The position numbers were made by a program, and so were the translations under genes. A DNA stretch of 64,000 nt from Mycobacterium sp. IS-1264 (GTDB lineage Bacteria > Actinomycetota > Actinomycetes > Mycobacteriales > Mycobacteriaceae), in assembly GCF_001954195.1 (NCBI RefSeq), contig NZ_MBES01000007.1, forward strand, positions 1-64,000. Reading direction: 5' to 3'. This document shows, one piece after another, positions 54,218 through 63,023 of the stretch (positions are counted from its first letter, which is position 1; each line of letters starts with the position of its first letter). Under the pieces are notes generated by a model. The model searched no databases. It worked only from the letters and a program-made list of their open reading frames with translations, and was not told the DNA's origin.

Positions 54218-54759
54218 CACGCACCCGCCGGAACGTCGAGATCGGTTTGCGCATAGTTGAGGAAGTACGCGGTGAACACGGTCAAGCCCAGATAGGCGAA
54301 GGCCTCCGTCAGTTGTTCGGCGTTCCAGCCGGCCTCGATCGCGCTGGCCCACGTGGTGTCGCTGACCTTCCCGGAGTTGGCGGTCGCCTCCCGGACGAGT
54401 CCGACGATCGCATCCACCTTGTCGTCCCCGGTCGCGGTTCCCGCGCGCAGGGACCCGATCTGCTCGTCGGTCCACCCCGCGAGTTTGGCAAGCCGGCCGG
54501 TGATCGCGGCGACGTAGTCGTTCCCGACGGCGCTGCCCGCCGCGAGCATCAATGCGGCCGACAGCTGGGGACCGAGGGTGCCATGCTCGGCCGTCGCCGC
54601 CCGCAGCGACGTGTACGCGACGAGCACCGCCGGCGAGTGCGCCATTTGGCCGTGCAGGTTCAGCGGCCGTCCAGTCGGAGAGAACTGGATGACGCTCTCG
54701 AGTAAGCCACGGCTGGCCTGCGGGGCATCGTCGACGGTGTGGGTGGGGATCCTGCTCAT
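54217..54759 (-). CDS. Carboxymuconolactone decarboxylase/AhpD-like protein
   Basis: 180 residues, all-helical CMD/AhpD family: RPLNLHGQMAHSPAVLVAYTSLRAATAEHGTLGPQLSAALMLAAGSAVGNDYVAAI. The usual redox Cys-x2-Cys pair is missing (GNDYVAAI stands where CxxC-containing E-x7-C-x2-C is expected), so peroxidase activity is unlikely. Proteins of this family are the most common partners of ECF41-type sigma factors. It is divergent from sigI, with a promoter-like site AGTCACG-N16-CGTC and a GAGAAG ribosome-binding site. Confidence 0.85.
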   Translation of the reverse strand: MSRIPTHTVDDAPQASRGLLESVIQFSPTGRPLNLHGQMAHSPAVLVAYTSLRAATAEHGTLGPQLSAALMLAAGSAVGNDYVAAITGRLAKLAGWTDEQIGSLRAGTATGDDKVDAIVGLVREATANSGKVSDTTWASAIEAGWNAEQLTEAFAYLGLTVFTAYFLNYAQTDLDVPAGA

Positions 54760-54802
54760 GGTTCTCACTTCTCTCGGACTCGATGGTTTCGGTGTCTGGA
54801 AG

Positions 54803-54829
54803 GACGGCGCAGCGGCTTGAAACGTGACT
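54803..54829 (-). promoter_or_regulatory. SigI/ECF41-type promoter for the CMD-VOC pair
   Basis: On the minus strand AGTCACG (54823-54829) is followed by exactly 16 nt and CGTC (54803-54806), then CTT. Compared with the ECF41 consensus TGTCACA-N16-CGTC, five -35 bases and all four -10 bases agree. It lies 43 bp before the start codon. Confidence 0.65.
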
Positions 54830-54849
54830 GGAATGTGAGAGCGCGCGGG

Positions 54850-54876
54850 TGTCACATTCGGCCGGGCTATCGCGTC
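54850..54876 (+). promoter_or_regulatory. SigI/ECF41-type autoregulatory promoter of sigI
   Basis: TGTCACA (54850-54856), 16 nt, then CGTC (54873-54876) followed by CTTA: an exact match to the ECF41 promoter form. The sigI ATG is 9 nt after CGTC, so the transcript is leaderless or nearly so. It indicates positive autoregulation. Confidence 0.75.
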
Positions 54877-54885
54877 CTTAACTTC

Positions 54886-55767
54886 ATGAATGCCCAGCAC
54901 GACCAGGTGAGCGACGCGTGGCGGGCCCATCGCGCCTATCTGGTGGATCTCGCCTTTCGGATGCTGGGCGACGTCGGAGCAGCCGAAGACGTGGTGCAGG
55001 AGGCCTTCTTCCGGCTGCTGCAGGCCCCTGACATCAACGACGAGCGGGGTTGGCTGATCGTGGTGACCAGCCGACTGTGCCTGGACCACATGAAATCGGC
55101 CACGTCGCGGCGCGAACGCGCGCAGGACATGGCCGAGCCCCGCTATGGCGAGCGCGCTTCGTCGTCCATCGATCCGGCCGACCGGGTGACCCTCGATGAC
55201 GAGGTCCGGCTGGCCCTGCTGATCATGCTCGAACGCCTCAGCCCCGCCGAGCGGGTGGTGTTCGTTCTGCACGACATCTTCCAAGTGCCCTACGACGCCA
55301 TCGCCGCGACGGTCGGCAGCCGCGCGCCCACCTGCCGGCAGCTGGCGCATCGGGCCCGGCGCAAGATCAACGACGCCCGCCCCGGCCGCCCGGCCGGGGA
55401 CGTGGAGCCGGCCCAGCATCACGTCGTCACCCGAGCCTTCATCGAAGCGTGTTCCACCGGAGATCTGGACGCCCTGCTCGAGGTATTGGACCCGAACGTC
55501 TCGGGTGAGATCGACGCGCGCCGAGGCGCTGTCGTCGTCGGCGCCGAGCAAGTCGGCGGGAACATCCTGCGGTTCTGGGGCCGGCCCGACACCGTCCTGG
55601 TGGCCCAGCCGGTGTGCGGCCAGCCCGCGGTTCTGGCGTTCGTCAAGCGCAGACTCGTCGGCGTGCTGGCCCTGACGATCGGGGACGGCAAGATCACGAA
55701 AATTCATGTGCTGGTGCAGCATTCAACGCTGGGCCCGCTGCGCGCCGAACTCGGCGGCGCGCGCTAG
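54886..55767 (+). CDS. sigI: ECF sigma factor SigI with C-terminal SnoaL-like extension
   Basis: 293 residues. Region 2 is WRAHRAYLVDLAFRMLGDVGAAEDVVQEAFFRLLQAP, region 4 is LSPAERVVFVLHDIFQVPYDAIAATVGSRAPTCRQLAHRARRKI, and about 110 further residues (HHVVTRAFIEACSTGDLDALLEVLDP...) form a SnoaL/NTF2-like domain that controls activity in place of a separate anti-sigma factor. The linker motif DGGGR of ECF41 proteins is not evident (the region reads EIDARRGAV). It is placed like Rv1189. Three matching promoters flank it. Confidence 0.93.
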   Translation: MNAQHDQVSDAWRAHRAYLVDLAFRMLGDVGAAEDVVQEAFFRLLQAPDINDERGWLIVVTSRLCLDHMKSATSRRERAQDMAEPRYGERASSSIDPADRVTLDDEVRLALLIMLERLSPAERVVFVLHDIFQVPYDAIAATVGSRAPTCRQLAHRARRKINDARPGRPAGDVEPAQHHVVTRAFIEACSTGDLDALLEVLDPNVSGEIDARRGAVVVGAEQVGGNILRFWGRPDTVLVAQPVCGQPAVLAFVKRRLVGVLALTIGDGKITKIHVLVQHSTLGPLRAELGGAR

Positions 55768-55768
55768 G

Positions 55769-55795
55769 CGTCACATTCGCGTGAGCTGCGTCGTC
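55769..55795 (+). promoter_or_regulatory. SigI/ECF41-type promoter of the deazaflavin protein gene
   Basis: CGTCACA (55769-55775), 16 nt, then CGTC (55792-55795) followed by CTTTA; one -35 mismatch to the ECF41 form. The sequence before it, GTCACATTCG, is the same as at the sigI promoter. The next ATG is 10 nt after CGTC. Confidence 0.7.
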
Positions 55796-55805
55796 CTTTA
55801 GAGCC

Positions 55806-56243
55806 ATGACTACACAATCGTCGTTCGTTCCGGTGGGGCCGTCGCTTTTCGTCAGGCTGGTCCTTCGGCCGTTGTCCAGACTGCTCAACCCACTCGTCGG
55901 CGCGCTGGCCGGACGGCGTTTCGTCCCGGTGATCGCCCGGGTTCATCACGTGGGCCGGCGGTCCGGCAAGCCATACGTGACATCAACTGGTGCCCACGTC
56001 ACCGGCGACACCATCGTGATCCCGCTGTCGTTCGGCAACCAGTCCGACTGGGCGCGCAACGTTCGAGCGGCCGGGCAGTGCGATGTGCAGCTGGGTGGGC
56101 GTCTTTATCACGCGACGCAACCGCGATTCGTCGACGCGCAGGACGCCAAACCCGTTGTCAGACAGTCATTCAACGCCGTCAACCGAGCCAGCTTCAGACT
56201 GTTCGGTATCAGGCAGTACCTGCTTCTCCACACCGCCAATTGA
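55806..56243 (+). CDS. Deazaflavin(F420)-dependent nitroreductase-family protein under SigI-type promoter
   Basis: 145 residues of the Ddn/FDOR-B type: FVPVIARVHHVGRRSGKPYVTSTGAHVTGDTIVIPLSFGNQSDWARNVRAAGQCDVQLGG. The GRRSGKPY segment and SDWARNV correspond to cofactor-contacting motifs of the family. It probably uses F420H2 to reduce a quinone or related compound. It is immediately downstream of sigI with its own matching promoter, and an alpha/beta hydrolase follows 10 bp later, so both are candidate regulon members. Confidence 0.85.
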   Translation: MTTQSSFVPVGPSLFVRLVLRPLSRLLNPLVGALAGRRFVPVIARVHHVGRRSGKPYVTSTGAHVTGDTIVIPLSFGNQSDWARNVRAAGQCDVQLGGRLYHATQPRFVDAQDAKPVVRQSFNAVNRASFRLFGIRQYLLLHTAN

Positions 56244-56253
56244 GAGGAACGCC

Positions 56254-57135
56254 ATGAAAACGCTTGCCACACTTGACCGGCCAAGCTGGCTGCCGCCGTC
56301 GTCTTGGCCCTGGCCGACGTACACGCTGCGCCACGGCAGGGGCCGCATCGCGGTCACCGACATCGGGGCAGGACCGACCCTGCTCTTCGTGCACGTTGGC
56401 AGCTGGAGCTTCGTCTGGCGCGATGTATTGCTGCGCCTGCAGAACAATTTTCGATGCGTCACGGTGGACGCGCCCGGCAGCGGCCTGAGCGACCGGCAGT
56501 CGAACCCGCCGACGCTCGCCCAAGCCGGCGACGCCGTCACCGCGGTCATCGACGCGCTGCAATTGCGCGACGTCACCCTGGTCGCCCACGACCTGGGCGG
56601 CCCGGCCGGATTCCTGGCCGCGGCGCGCCGCCCCGATCGCGTCGCGGCATTGGCGGCCGTCAACTGCTTCGCGTGGCGCCCGACCGGCCCGGCATTCCGG
56701 GGCATGCTCGCGTTGATGGGCAGCGCCCCGGTCCGCGAACTCGACGCCGCCACCAACGTGCTGTCCCGCGTGACGTCGACGAGCTTCGGGGTCGGACGGC
56801 ACCTGACCCGCCGCGACCGTGCGGTCTTTCGGGCAGGGATCGACGCGCCGGCGCGTCGGGCCTGGCACGGCTACTTCCGCGACGCGCGCCGCGCCGACGA
56901 CCTCTACGCCGAGGTCGGCGACGCGTTGCGGGGAGGGCTGGCCGACCGGCCGCTGCTGACCATCTTCGGCCAGCTCAACGATCCGCTGCGGTTCCAGCCG
57001 CGGTGGAAGGCGTTGTTTCCCGCGGTACGCCAACTGAAAGTTCGCCGCGGCAACCACTTTCCGATGTGCGACGACCCGGACCTGGTGGCCGGGGCGCTCA
57101 AGACGTTTGTGCGGCAGTCCGTGAGCCTTTCGTAA
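56254..57135 (+). CDS. Alpha/beta hydrolase with Asp nucleophile (dehalogenase/epoxide-hydrolase type)
   Basis: 293 residues. The nucleophile elbow reads LVAHDLGGPAGF, with Asp in place of Ser, as in haloalkane dehalogenases and epoxide hydrolases; the oxyanion region is FVHVGSWSFVW, with no Trp in the elbow. A late RRGNHFPMCDDPD supplies the His. GAGAGGAACGCC precedes the ATG. It follows the deazaflavin protein by 10 bp and is probably cotranscribed from the SigI-type promoter. Rv1190 has the same place and length. Confidence 0.85.
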   Translation: MKTLATLDRPSWLPPSSWPWPTYTLRHGRGRIAVTDIGAGPTLLFVHVGSWSFVWRDVLLRLQNNFRCVTVDAPGSGLSDRQSNPPTLAQAGDAVTAVIDALQLRDVTLVAHDLGGPAGFLAAARRPDRVAALAAVNCFAWRPTGPAFRGMLALMGSAPVRELDAATNVLSRVTSTSFGVGRHLTRRDRAVFRAGIDAPARRAWHGYFRDARRADDLYAEVGDALRGGLADRPLLTIFGQLNDPLRFQPRWKALFPAVRQLKVRRGNHFPMCDDPDLVAGALKTFVRQSVSLS

Positions 57136-57164
57136 ACGGGTCGTCACATGCAAAGCTGCTGGGC

Positions 57165-58073
57165 ATGGTTATCGCGATTGCCCGGCCCAAGCTCGAAGGC
57201 AACATCGCGGTCGGAGAGGACCGCCAAATCGGTTTCGCCGAGTTCGGTGCCCCCTGGGGTCGCGCGGTCTTCTGGTTCCACGGGACTCCCGGCGCCCGCC
57301 GGCAGATCCCGATCGAGGCCCGGGTCTACGCCGAGGAACACGACATCCGCCTGATCGGCATCGACCGGCCGGGCATCGGCTCGTCGACACCCCATCGGTA
57401 CGCGAACATCCGGGCCTTCGGGGACGACCTGCGGACGATCGCGGACACATTGGGCATCGACAAGATGGCGGTCATCGGCCTGTCCGGCGGCGGCCCCTAC
57501 GCGCTCGCGTCCGCCGCCGTGCTGTCGGATCGCGTGGTCGCGGCCGGCGTGCTCGGCGGCGTCGCGCCGTTCCTCGGCGACGAAGGGATCACCAGCGGTC
57601 TGATGAACCTCGGTAAGCGGGTGGCGCCGCTGCTGCGGGTGGGGGGTGACCCACTGCGGATCGGCGCGAGCCTGGTGATCCGGATGATCCGTCCGGTCGC
57701 GAATCCTGCGCTGTATCTGTATGCCGCGATATCGCCCGAAGCCGACCGGCGCCTGCTCACCCGGCCCGAATTCAAGGCGATGTTCCTCGACGACCTGCTC
57801 AACGGCAGCCGCAAGCAACTGGCGGCCCCGTTCAACGACGTCATCCTGTTCACCCGCGACTGGGGTTTCCGGCTCAGTGAGGTCAAAGTCCCGGTCCGCT
57901 GGTGGCATGGTGACAGCGACCACATCGTCCCGTTTGCCCACGGCGAGCACGTCGTGTCCATGCTGCCCGACGCCGAGCTGTTCGTGCTGCCCGGCGAAAG
58001 CCATCTGGCCGGGTTGGGCCGCGGTGAGGAAATCCTGTCCACGCTGATGAAGATCTGGGACGAGCAGGCCTGA
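57165..58073 (+). CDS. Alpha/beta hydrolase (Ser nucleophile), Rv1191-like
   Basis: 302 residues. The oxyanion hole is WFHGTPGARRQIP, the nucleophilic Ser is in VIGLSGGGPYAL, the Asp is in WWHGDSDHIVPFAHG and the His in LPGESHLAGL. The overall pattern is that of mycobacterial serine hydrolases of unknown substrate. I chose ATG 57165; the frame is open further upstream inside the previous gene's region. It follows the Asp-type hydrolase by 29 bp and precedes fadD36 by 22 bp. Confidence 0.82.
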   Translation: MVIAIARPKLEGNIAVGEDRQIGFAEFGAPWGRAVFWFHGTPGARRQIPIEARVYAEEHDIRLIGIDRPGIGSSTPHRYANIRAFGDDLRTIADTLGIDKMAVIGLSGGGPYALASAAVLSDRVVAAGVLGGVAPFLGDEGITSGLMNLGKRVAPLLRVGGDPLRIGASLVIRMIRPVANPALYLYAAISPEADRRLLTRPEFKAMFLDDLLNGSRKQLAAPFNDVILFTRDWGFRLSEVKVPVRWWHGDSDHIVPFAHGEHVVSMLPDAELFVLPGESHLAGLGRGEEILSTLMKIWDEQA

Positions 58074-58095
58074 CGCCGGCGGGTAACCTGCTGAC

Positions 58096-59511
58096 GTGCT
58101 GCTGGCCTCGCTGGACTCCGCCGCAACCAGGGACATTCCCGACGCGGTGAGCATCGACGGCACCGCGCTGAGCCGCAGCGGCTTGGTCGGTGCGGCGACG
58201 TCGGTGGCCGAGCGCGTCGCCGGCGCGGACCGCGTTGCCGTAATGGCCACACCGACCGCGTCGACGGTGCTGGCGATCACCGGGTGTCTGATCGCCGGCG
58301 TGCCGTTCGTACCGGTGCCGTCGGACGTCGGCGCGGCCGAACGGCGGCACATGCTCACCGACTCTGGCGCGCAGGCGTGGCTGGGGCCCGAGCCGGACGA
58401 CCCGGAAGGCTTGCCGCACATCCCCGTTCGGCTACACGCCCGATCCTGGCACCGGTATCCCGAGCCGCCGCCGGAGTCCACCGCGATGGTCATCTACACC
58501 TCGGGCACCACGGGGGCGCCCAAGGGGGTGGTGCTGAGCCGGCGAGCGATCGCCGCCGACCTGGATGCGCTGGCCCAGGCCTGGCAGTGGACCGCCGACG
58601 ACGTGTTGGTGCACGGGTTACCGCTGTTTCATGTGCACGGCCTGGTGCTGGGCCTGCTCGGGTCGCTGCGGATCGGAAATCGCTTCGTGCACACCGGAAG
58701 ACCGACGCCCGCCGGCTATGCGCAGGCCCGTGTCGAACGCGGGGGCACGCTGTTTTTCGGGGTCCCGACCGTGTGGTCACGGGTGGTGGCGGACGAGGCG
58801 GCCGCCGAGGCGCTACGGCCGGCGCGGCTGCTGGTCTCCGGGAGCGCCGCGCTGCCGGTGCCGGTATTCGACCGGCTGGCACGTCTCACCGGGCACCGGC
58901 CCATCGAGCGTTACGGCGCCTCGGAATCGCTCATCACGGTTTCGACGCGGGCTGACGGCGAACGGCGAGCGGGCTGGGTGGGCCTACCGCTCGCCGGCGT
59001 GGAGACCCGGCTGCTCGACGACGATGGCGGCCCGGTGCCACACGACGGGGAAACCGTTGGGAAGCTTCAGGTTCGGGGCCCGATGATGTTCGACGGCTAC
59101 CTGAATCGGCCGGAGGCCACCGCCGACGCCTTCGAGCCCGACGGCTGGTATCGCACCGGCGACGTCGCCGTCGTCGACGACGCGGGCATGCATCGCATCG
59201 TCGGCCGCGAGTCCGTCGACCTGATCAAGTCGGGTGGATACCGGGTCGGCGCGGGGGAGATCGAAACGTCGTTGCTCGGGCATCCGGGCGTGCAGGAGGC
59301 GGCCGTCGTCGGGCTGCCCGACGAGGACCTAGGCCAACGGATCGTCGCGTTCGTTGTCGCCTCGTCCGAGCTGAAAGCCGACGACCTGATCAGTCATGTC
59401 GCCGGCGAGTTGTCCGTGCACAAGCGGCCGCGCGAAGTGCGCATCGTGGATGCGCTGCCGCGCAACGCGATGGGCAAGGTCCTCAAGAAGCGGTTGCTGG
59501 CCGAGGGCTGA
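58096..59511 (+). CDS. fadD36: Acyl-CoA synthetase FadD36
   Basis: 471 residues, shorter than most FadD proteins as is typical for FadD36 (Rv1193). The AMP-binding P-loop is YTSGTTGAPKGVVLS, then YGASESLI, GWYRTGDVA and the C-terminal PRNAMGKVLKKRLL with the adenylation lysine. It activates a short or unusual acid, malonate-like in related MatB-type enzymes, to its CoA ester. The GTG start has TAACCT 6 nt upstream, indicating a possible leaderless transcript. Confidence 0.9.
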   Translation: MLLASLDSAATRDIPDAVSIDGTALSRSGLVGAATSVAERVAGADRVAVMATPTASTVLAITGCLIAGVPFVPVPSDVGAAERRHMLTDSGAQAWLGPEPDDPEGLPHIPVRLHARSWHRYPEPPPESTAMVIYTSGTTGAPKGVVLSRRAIAADLDALAQAWQWTADDVLVHGLPLFHVHGLVLGLLGSLRIGNRFVHTGRPTPAGYAQARVERGGTLFFGVPTVWSRVVADEAAAEALRPARLLVSGSAALPVPVFDRLARLTGHRPIERYGASESLITVSTRADGERRAGWVGLPLAGVETRLLDDDGGPVPHDGETVGKLQVRGPMMFDGYLNRPEATADAFEPDGWYRTGDVAVVDDAGMHRIVGRESVDLIKSGGYRVGAGEIETSLLGHPGVQEAAVVGLPDEDLGQRIVAFVVASSELKADDLISHVAGELSVHKRPREVRIVDALPRNAMGKVLKKRLLAEG

Positions 59512-59593
59512 GTTGCTGGCGGCCCGAAGGTGCCCGGACGACGACACGCAGGATGTTGCCAGGTTTTCTAGCGGGCGCGACCGCGAGCCTTCA

Positions 59594-59607
59594 CCTACCG
59601 TCGTAGG
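59594..59607. promoter_or_regulatory. Inverted repeat CCTAC-CGTC-GTAGG at the start of the MHS transporter gene
   Basis: Perfect 5-bp arms with a 4-bp centre end one base before the GTG start at 59609. A regulator bound here, or an RNA hairpin, would cover the translation start. The arms are short, so chance cannot be excluded. Confidence 0.35.
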
Positions 59608-59608
59608 C

Positions 59609-60940
59609 GTGACGGAACTGCCGACGATTGCGGCCGGGCGCGCGTCGACACCGATGAGGCGGGTGGCGGCGGCGTGTCTCGTCGGCTCGGCGATCGAGTA
59701 CTACGACTTCCTTATCTACGGGACCGCGGCGGCGCTGGTGTTCCCGACGGTGTTCTTCCCGCGACTCGGTTCGACGCTGGGGATCGTCGCCTCGATGGCG
59801 ACGTTCGCGACGGCGTTCCTGTCCCGGCCGCTGGGCGCGGTCGTCTTCGGGTACTTCGGTGATCGGCTGGGCCGCAAGAAGACGCTGGTCGCGACGCTGC
59901 TGATCATGGCCGTGTCGACCGTCGGCGTCGGGCTGGTGCCGAGCACGGCCGCCATCGGTGCGGCCGCCCCCTTGATGCTGATCGTGTTGCGGCTGTTGCA
60001 AGGGTTCGCCGTCGGCGGCGAATGGGCGGGGTCGGCGCTGCTGAGCGCCGAGTACGCGCCCGCCGGCAAGCGGGGCCGCTACGGCATGTTCACCCTGCTC
60101 GGCGCGGGCACCGCCTCCGTGCTCGCCAGCCTGACCTTTTTGGGCGTCAACTTCAGCATCGGGGAACGCAGCGCCGCGTTCATGCAGTGGGGATGGCGGC
60201 TGCCTTTCCTGTTCAGCGCGGGGCTGATCGGGATCGCGCTCTACGTGCGGCTCAACATCGACGAGACCCCGGTGTTCGCCGAGGAGAAGGCCCGCGACCG
60301 GGTCCCCAAGGCGCCGCTCGGGGAACTGTGGCGCCTGCAGCGCCGCGAGATCCTGCTGGCCGGCGGCAGCCTGCTGGGCGGATTCGGGTTCGGCTACCTG
60401 GGTCACACCTATCTGCTCATCTACGCCAATTCGCACCTCGGGTACACCCGCGGGTTCATCTGGTCGGTGGGCGCGCTGACCGGGCTCCTCAGCATAGCGA
60501 CGGTCGCGGCGTCGGCCGCCCTCTCCGACCTGGTCGGGCGCCGCCGCCTGATGCTGCTGGGCTGGTCGCTGCTCTTGCCGTGGGCGTTCGTGGTGATGCC
60601 GTTGCTGAACACCCGCAATCCGGCGATGTACGTGGTCGCCGTCGTCGGCATGGCCGTCGGTGGTGCGATCGGCTCCGGGCCCACCGCCGCCTTCATTCCG
60701 GAGCTGTTCGCCACGCGATACCGCTACAGCGGATCGGCGCTGGCCCTCAACCTCGCCGGAGTCATCGGCGGGGCCCTGCCGCCGCTGCTCGCCGGGACGC
60801 TGCTCGCGACGTACGGCAGCTGGGCGATCGGCGCCATGCTGGCCGTGCTGACATCGATCGGCCTGGTCTGCACCTACCTGCTGCCGGAGACCAGTGGCAC
60901 GACGCTCGGGTCCCGCTTCGAAGAGCTGTCCGGCCGCTAG
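59609..60940 (+). CDS. MFS transporter, metabolite:H+ symporter (MHS) family
   Basis: 443 residues, 12 helices. [24 protein letters not shown] and [22 protein letters not shown] are MHS hallmarks; [27 protein letters not shown] follows. Family members import organic acids such as alpha-ketoglutarate, citrate or shikimate, or osmolytes such as proline/betaine. The start GTG 59609 gives [10 protein letters not shown]. Its stop overlaps the convergent dapD stop. Rv1200 is the counterpart. Confidence 0.9.
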   Translation: MTELPTIAAGRASTPMRRVAAACLVGSAIEYYDFLIYGTAAALVFPTVFFPRLGSTLGIVASMATFATAFLSRPLGAVVFGYFGDRLGRKKTLVATLLIMAVSTVGVGLVPSTAAIGAAAPLMLIVLRLLQGFAVGGEWAGSALLSAEYAPAGKRGRYGMFTLLGAGTASVLASLTFLGVNFSIGERSAAFMQWGWRLPFLFSAGLIGIALYVRLNIDETPVFAEEKARDRVPKAPLGELWRLQRREILLAGGSLLGGFGFGYLGHTYLLIYANSHLGYTRGFIWSVGALTGLLSIATVAASAALSDLVGRRRLMLLGWSLLLPWAFVVMPLLNTRNPAMYVVAVVGMAVGGAIGSGPTAAFIPELFATRYRYSGSALALNLAGVIGGALPPLLAGTLLATYGSWAIGAMLAVLTSIGLVCTYLLPETSGTTLGSRFEELSGR

Positions 60941-61890
60941 TTGGCGTGCAGGTCCTCGTTGAGCGCGATGCCCTGACCGTCGCGGGCCACCGCTTCGACC
61001 GCCCCGGTGAGCGAATTGCGCCGGAACAACACGTTATTGGCGCCGGAGAGTTCGCGAGCCCTGACCGCCTTGCCGTCCGGCGTGACGACCTTGGTGCCCG
61101 CGGTGACGTAGAGGCCGGCCTCGATGACGCAGTCGTCACCCAGCGAGATGCCCAGGCCCGCATTGGCGCCGAGCAGACACCGCTTGCCGATCGAAATCAC
61201 TTGCGTTCCACCGCCGGACAGCGTTCCCATGATCGACGCCCCGCCGCCGATGTCGGACCCGTCGCCCACCACCACGCCGGCCGAGATGCGGCCCTCAACC
61301 ATCGACGCCCCCAGGGTGCCGGCGTTGTAGTTCACGAAGCCTTCGTGCATCACCGTGGTGCCCGGCGCCAGGTGGGCGCCAAGCCGCACCCGGTCGGCGT
61401 CGGCGATGCGCACACCGGTGGGCATGACGTAGTCGACCATCCGGGGGAATTTGTCGACGCCGTAGACCGTCACCGGTCCCTTGCGGCGCAATCGTGCCCG
61501 CACCGCCTCGAATCCCTCGATCGCGCAGGGGCCGTGATTGGTCCACACCACATTGGTCAATACCCCGAACAAGCCGCCGGCGTTCAGCCCGTGTGGCGCC
61601 ACCAGGCGGTGTGACAGCAGATGTAGCCGCAGGTAGGCGTCGTAGGCGTCGGCGGCGGCATCGTCGAGGGAACCGATGACCGTGCGTACCGCGATGGTCT
61701 CGGTGATGCGGTCGTCGTCGCGGCCGATCAGCGCCGCCAGCTCCGGGGGAACATCGGAGAGCGCCAGCCGCGACGTGCCGCTGGTGCCCGGTCCGGTCAG
61801 TTCCGGTGCGGGAAACCAGGTGTCGAGAATCGATCCGTCGGAGGCGAGGGTCGCCAATCCGATGCCAGCAGCTCCAGTCACGCTCGCCAC
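60937..61890 (-). CDS. dapD: Tetrahydrodipicolinate N-succinyltransferase
   Basis: 317 residues, the exact length of the M. tuberculosis enzyme (Rv1201c). The N-terminal domain ([23 protein letters not shown]) is followed by the left-handed beta-helix ([49 protein letters not shown]) with the active-site Glu and Gly residues. It transfers succinyl from succinyl-CoA to tetrahydrodipicolinate for meso-DAP and lysine synthesis. GTG start at 61890, divergent from dapE with 44 bp between. Confidence 0.96.
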   Translation of the reverse strand: MASVTGAAGIGLATLASDGSILDTWFPAPELTGPGTSGTSRLALSDVPPELAALIGRDDDRITETIAVRTVIGSLDDAAADAYDAYLRLHLLSHRLVAPHGLNAGGLFGVLTNVVWTNHGPCAIEGFEAVRARLRRKGPVTVYGVDKFPRMVDYVMPTGVRIADADRVRLGAHLAPGTTVMHEGFVNYNAGTLGASMVEGRISAGVVVGDGSDIGGGASIMGTLSGGGTQVISIGKRCLLGANAGLGISLGDDCVIEAGLYVTAGTKVVTPDGKAVRARELSGANNVLFRRNSLTGAVEAVARDGQGIALNEDLHAN

Positions 61891-61934
61891 GCTACTTGCC
61901 CGGCATCGCGCGCCGAACCACTACCCTTGGTGGC

Positions 61935-63011
61935 GTGCTGGACTTGCATGGCGATCCGATCGAGCTGACCGCGGCGCTGGTTGACATCCCCAGCGAGTCC
62001 CGGGACGAAGCGCGCATCGCCGACGAGGTGGAGGCCGCCCTGCGCGCCCAGACGTCCGGCTTCGAGATCGTTCGCAACGGCAACGCGGTGTTGGCGCGCA
62101 CCGATCGCAACAGGCCGTCGCGCGTGCTGCTGGCCGGGCATCTGGACACCGTCCCGGTGGCCGACAACGTGCCCAGCCGACGCTCGACCGAACCGGAAGG
62201 CGATGTGCTGCACGGGTGCGGCACCGCGGACATGAAATCCGGCGACGCGGTCTTCCTTCATCTGGCCGCCACCATTGCGGAACCTGCGCACGACCTGACC
62301 CTGGTGTTTTACGACTGCGAGGAAATCGATGCGGCCGCAAACGGTTTGGGTCGCATCGAGCGGGAACTGCCGGACTGGTTGTCCGCCGACGTGGCCATCC
62401 TGGGCGAGCCGACCGGCGGCTACATCGAAGCGGGCTGTCAGGGCACGCTGCGCGTGGTGATCAGCGCGACCGGAACCCGCGCGCATTCCGCGCGTTCGTG
62501 GTTGGGCGACAACGCAATTCACAAACTCGGCGCCGTGCTGGACCGGCTGGCCCGCTACACCGCGCGCACGGTCGACATCGACGGTTGCACCTACCGCGAG
62601 GGACTGTCTGCGGTCCGGGTCGACGGCGGCGTGGCCGGCAACGTGATTCCCGACGCAGCGTCCGTGACGGTCAATTACCGCTTCGCCCCGGACCGTTCGT
62701 TGGACGCGGCGCTGCAACACGTGCACGACGTCTTCGACGGGCTCGACGTGCGGATCGAGCAGACCGACGCCGCCGCGGGCGCGCTGCCGGGCCTGTCACA
62801 ACCCGCCGCCAAGGCCCTGGTCGAAGCTGCCGGCGGGCACGTCAGGGCGAAATACGGGTGGACGGACGTGTCACGGTTCGCCGCGCGCGGCATCCCGGCG
62901 GTGAATTTCGGACCGGGTGACCCGAACCTGGCGCACCGGCGCGACGAACGGGTGCAGGTCGCCGCGATCACCGCCGCCGCCGCGATGCTGCGGCCCTACT
63001 TGGGTGGTTGA
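61935..63011 (+). CDS. dapE: Succinyl-diaminopimelate desuccinylase
   Basis: 358 residues of M20 metallopeptidase fold. Metal ligands: His in [10 protein letters not shown], Asp in [11 protein letters not shown], the Glu pair in FYDCEEID, Glu in ILGEPTGG and the late His near the C-terminus. It frees LL-DAP from its succinyl form. The GTG at 61935 is 7 nt after TACCCT, so the message is probably leaderless; the frame upstream overlaps dapD. Together with dapD and dapC the window encodes three consecutive steps of the succinylase route. Confidence 0.95.
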   Translation: MLDLHGDPIELTAALVDIPSESRDEARIADEVEAALRAQTSGFEIVRNGNAVLARTDRNRPSRVLLAGHLDTVPVADNVPSRRSTEPEGDVLHGCGTADMKSGDAVFLHLAATIAEPAHDLTLVFYDCEEIDAAANGLGRIERELPDWLSADVAILGEPTGGYIEAGCQGTLRVVISATGTRAHSARSWLGDNAIHKLGAVLDRLARYTARTVDIDGCTYREGLSAVRVDGGVAGNVIPDAASVTVNYRFAPDRSLDAALQHVHDVFDGLDVRIEQTDAAAGALPGLSQPAAKALVEAAGGHVRAKYGWTDVSRFAARGIPAVNFGPGDPNLAHRRDERVQVAAITAAAAMLRPYLGG

Positions 63012-63023
63012 CCCTCGGCGGAA

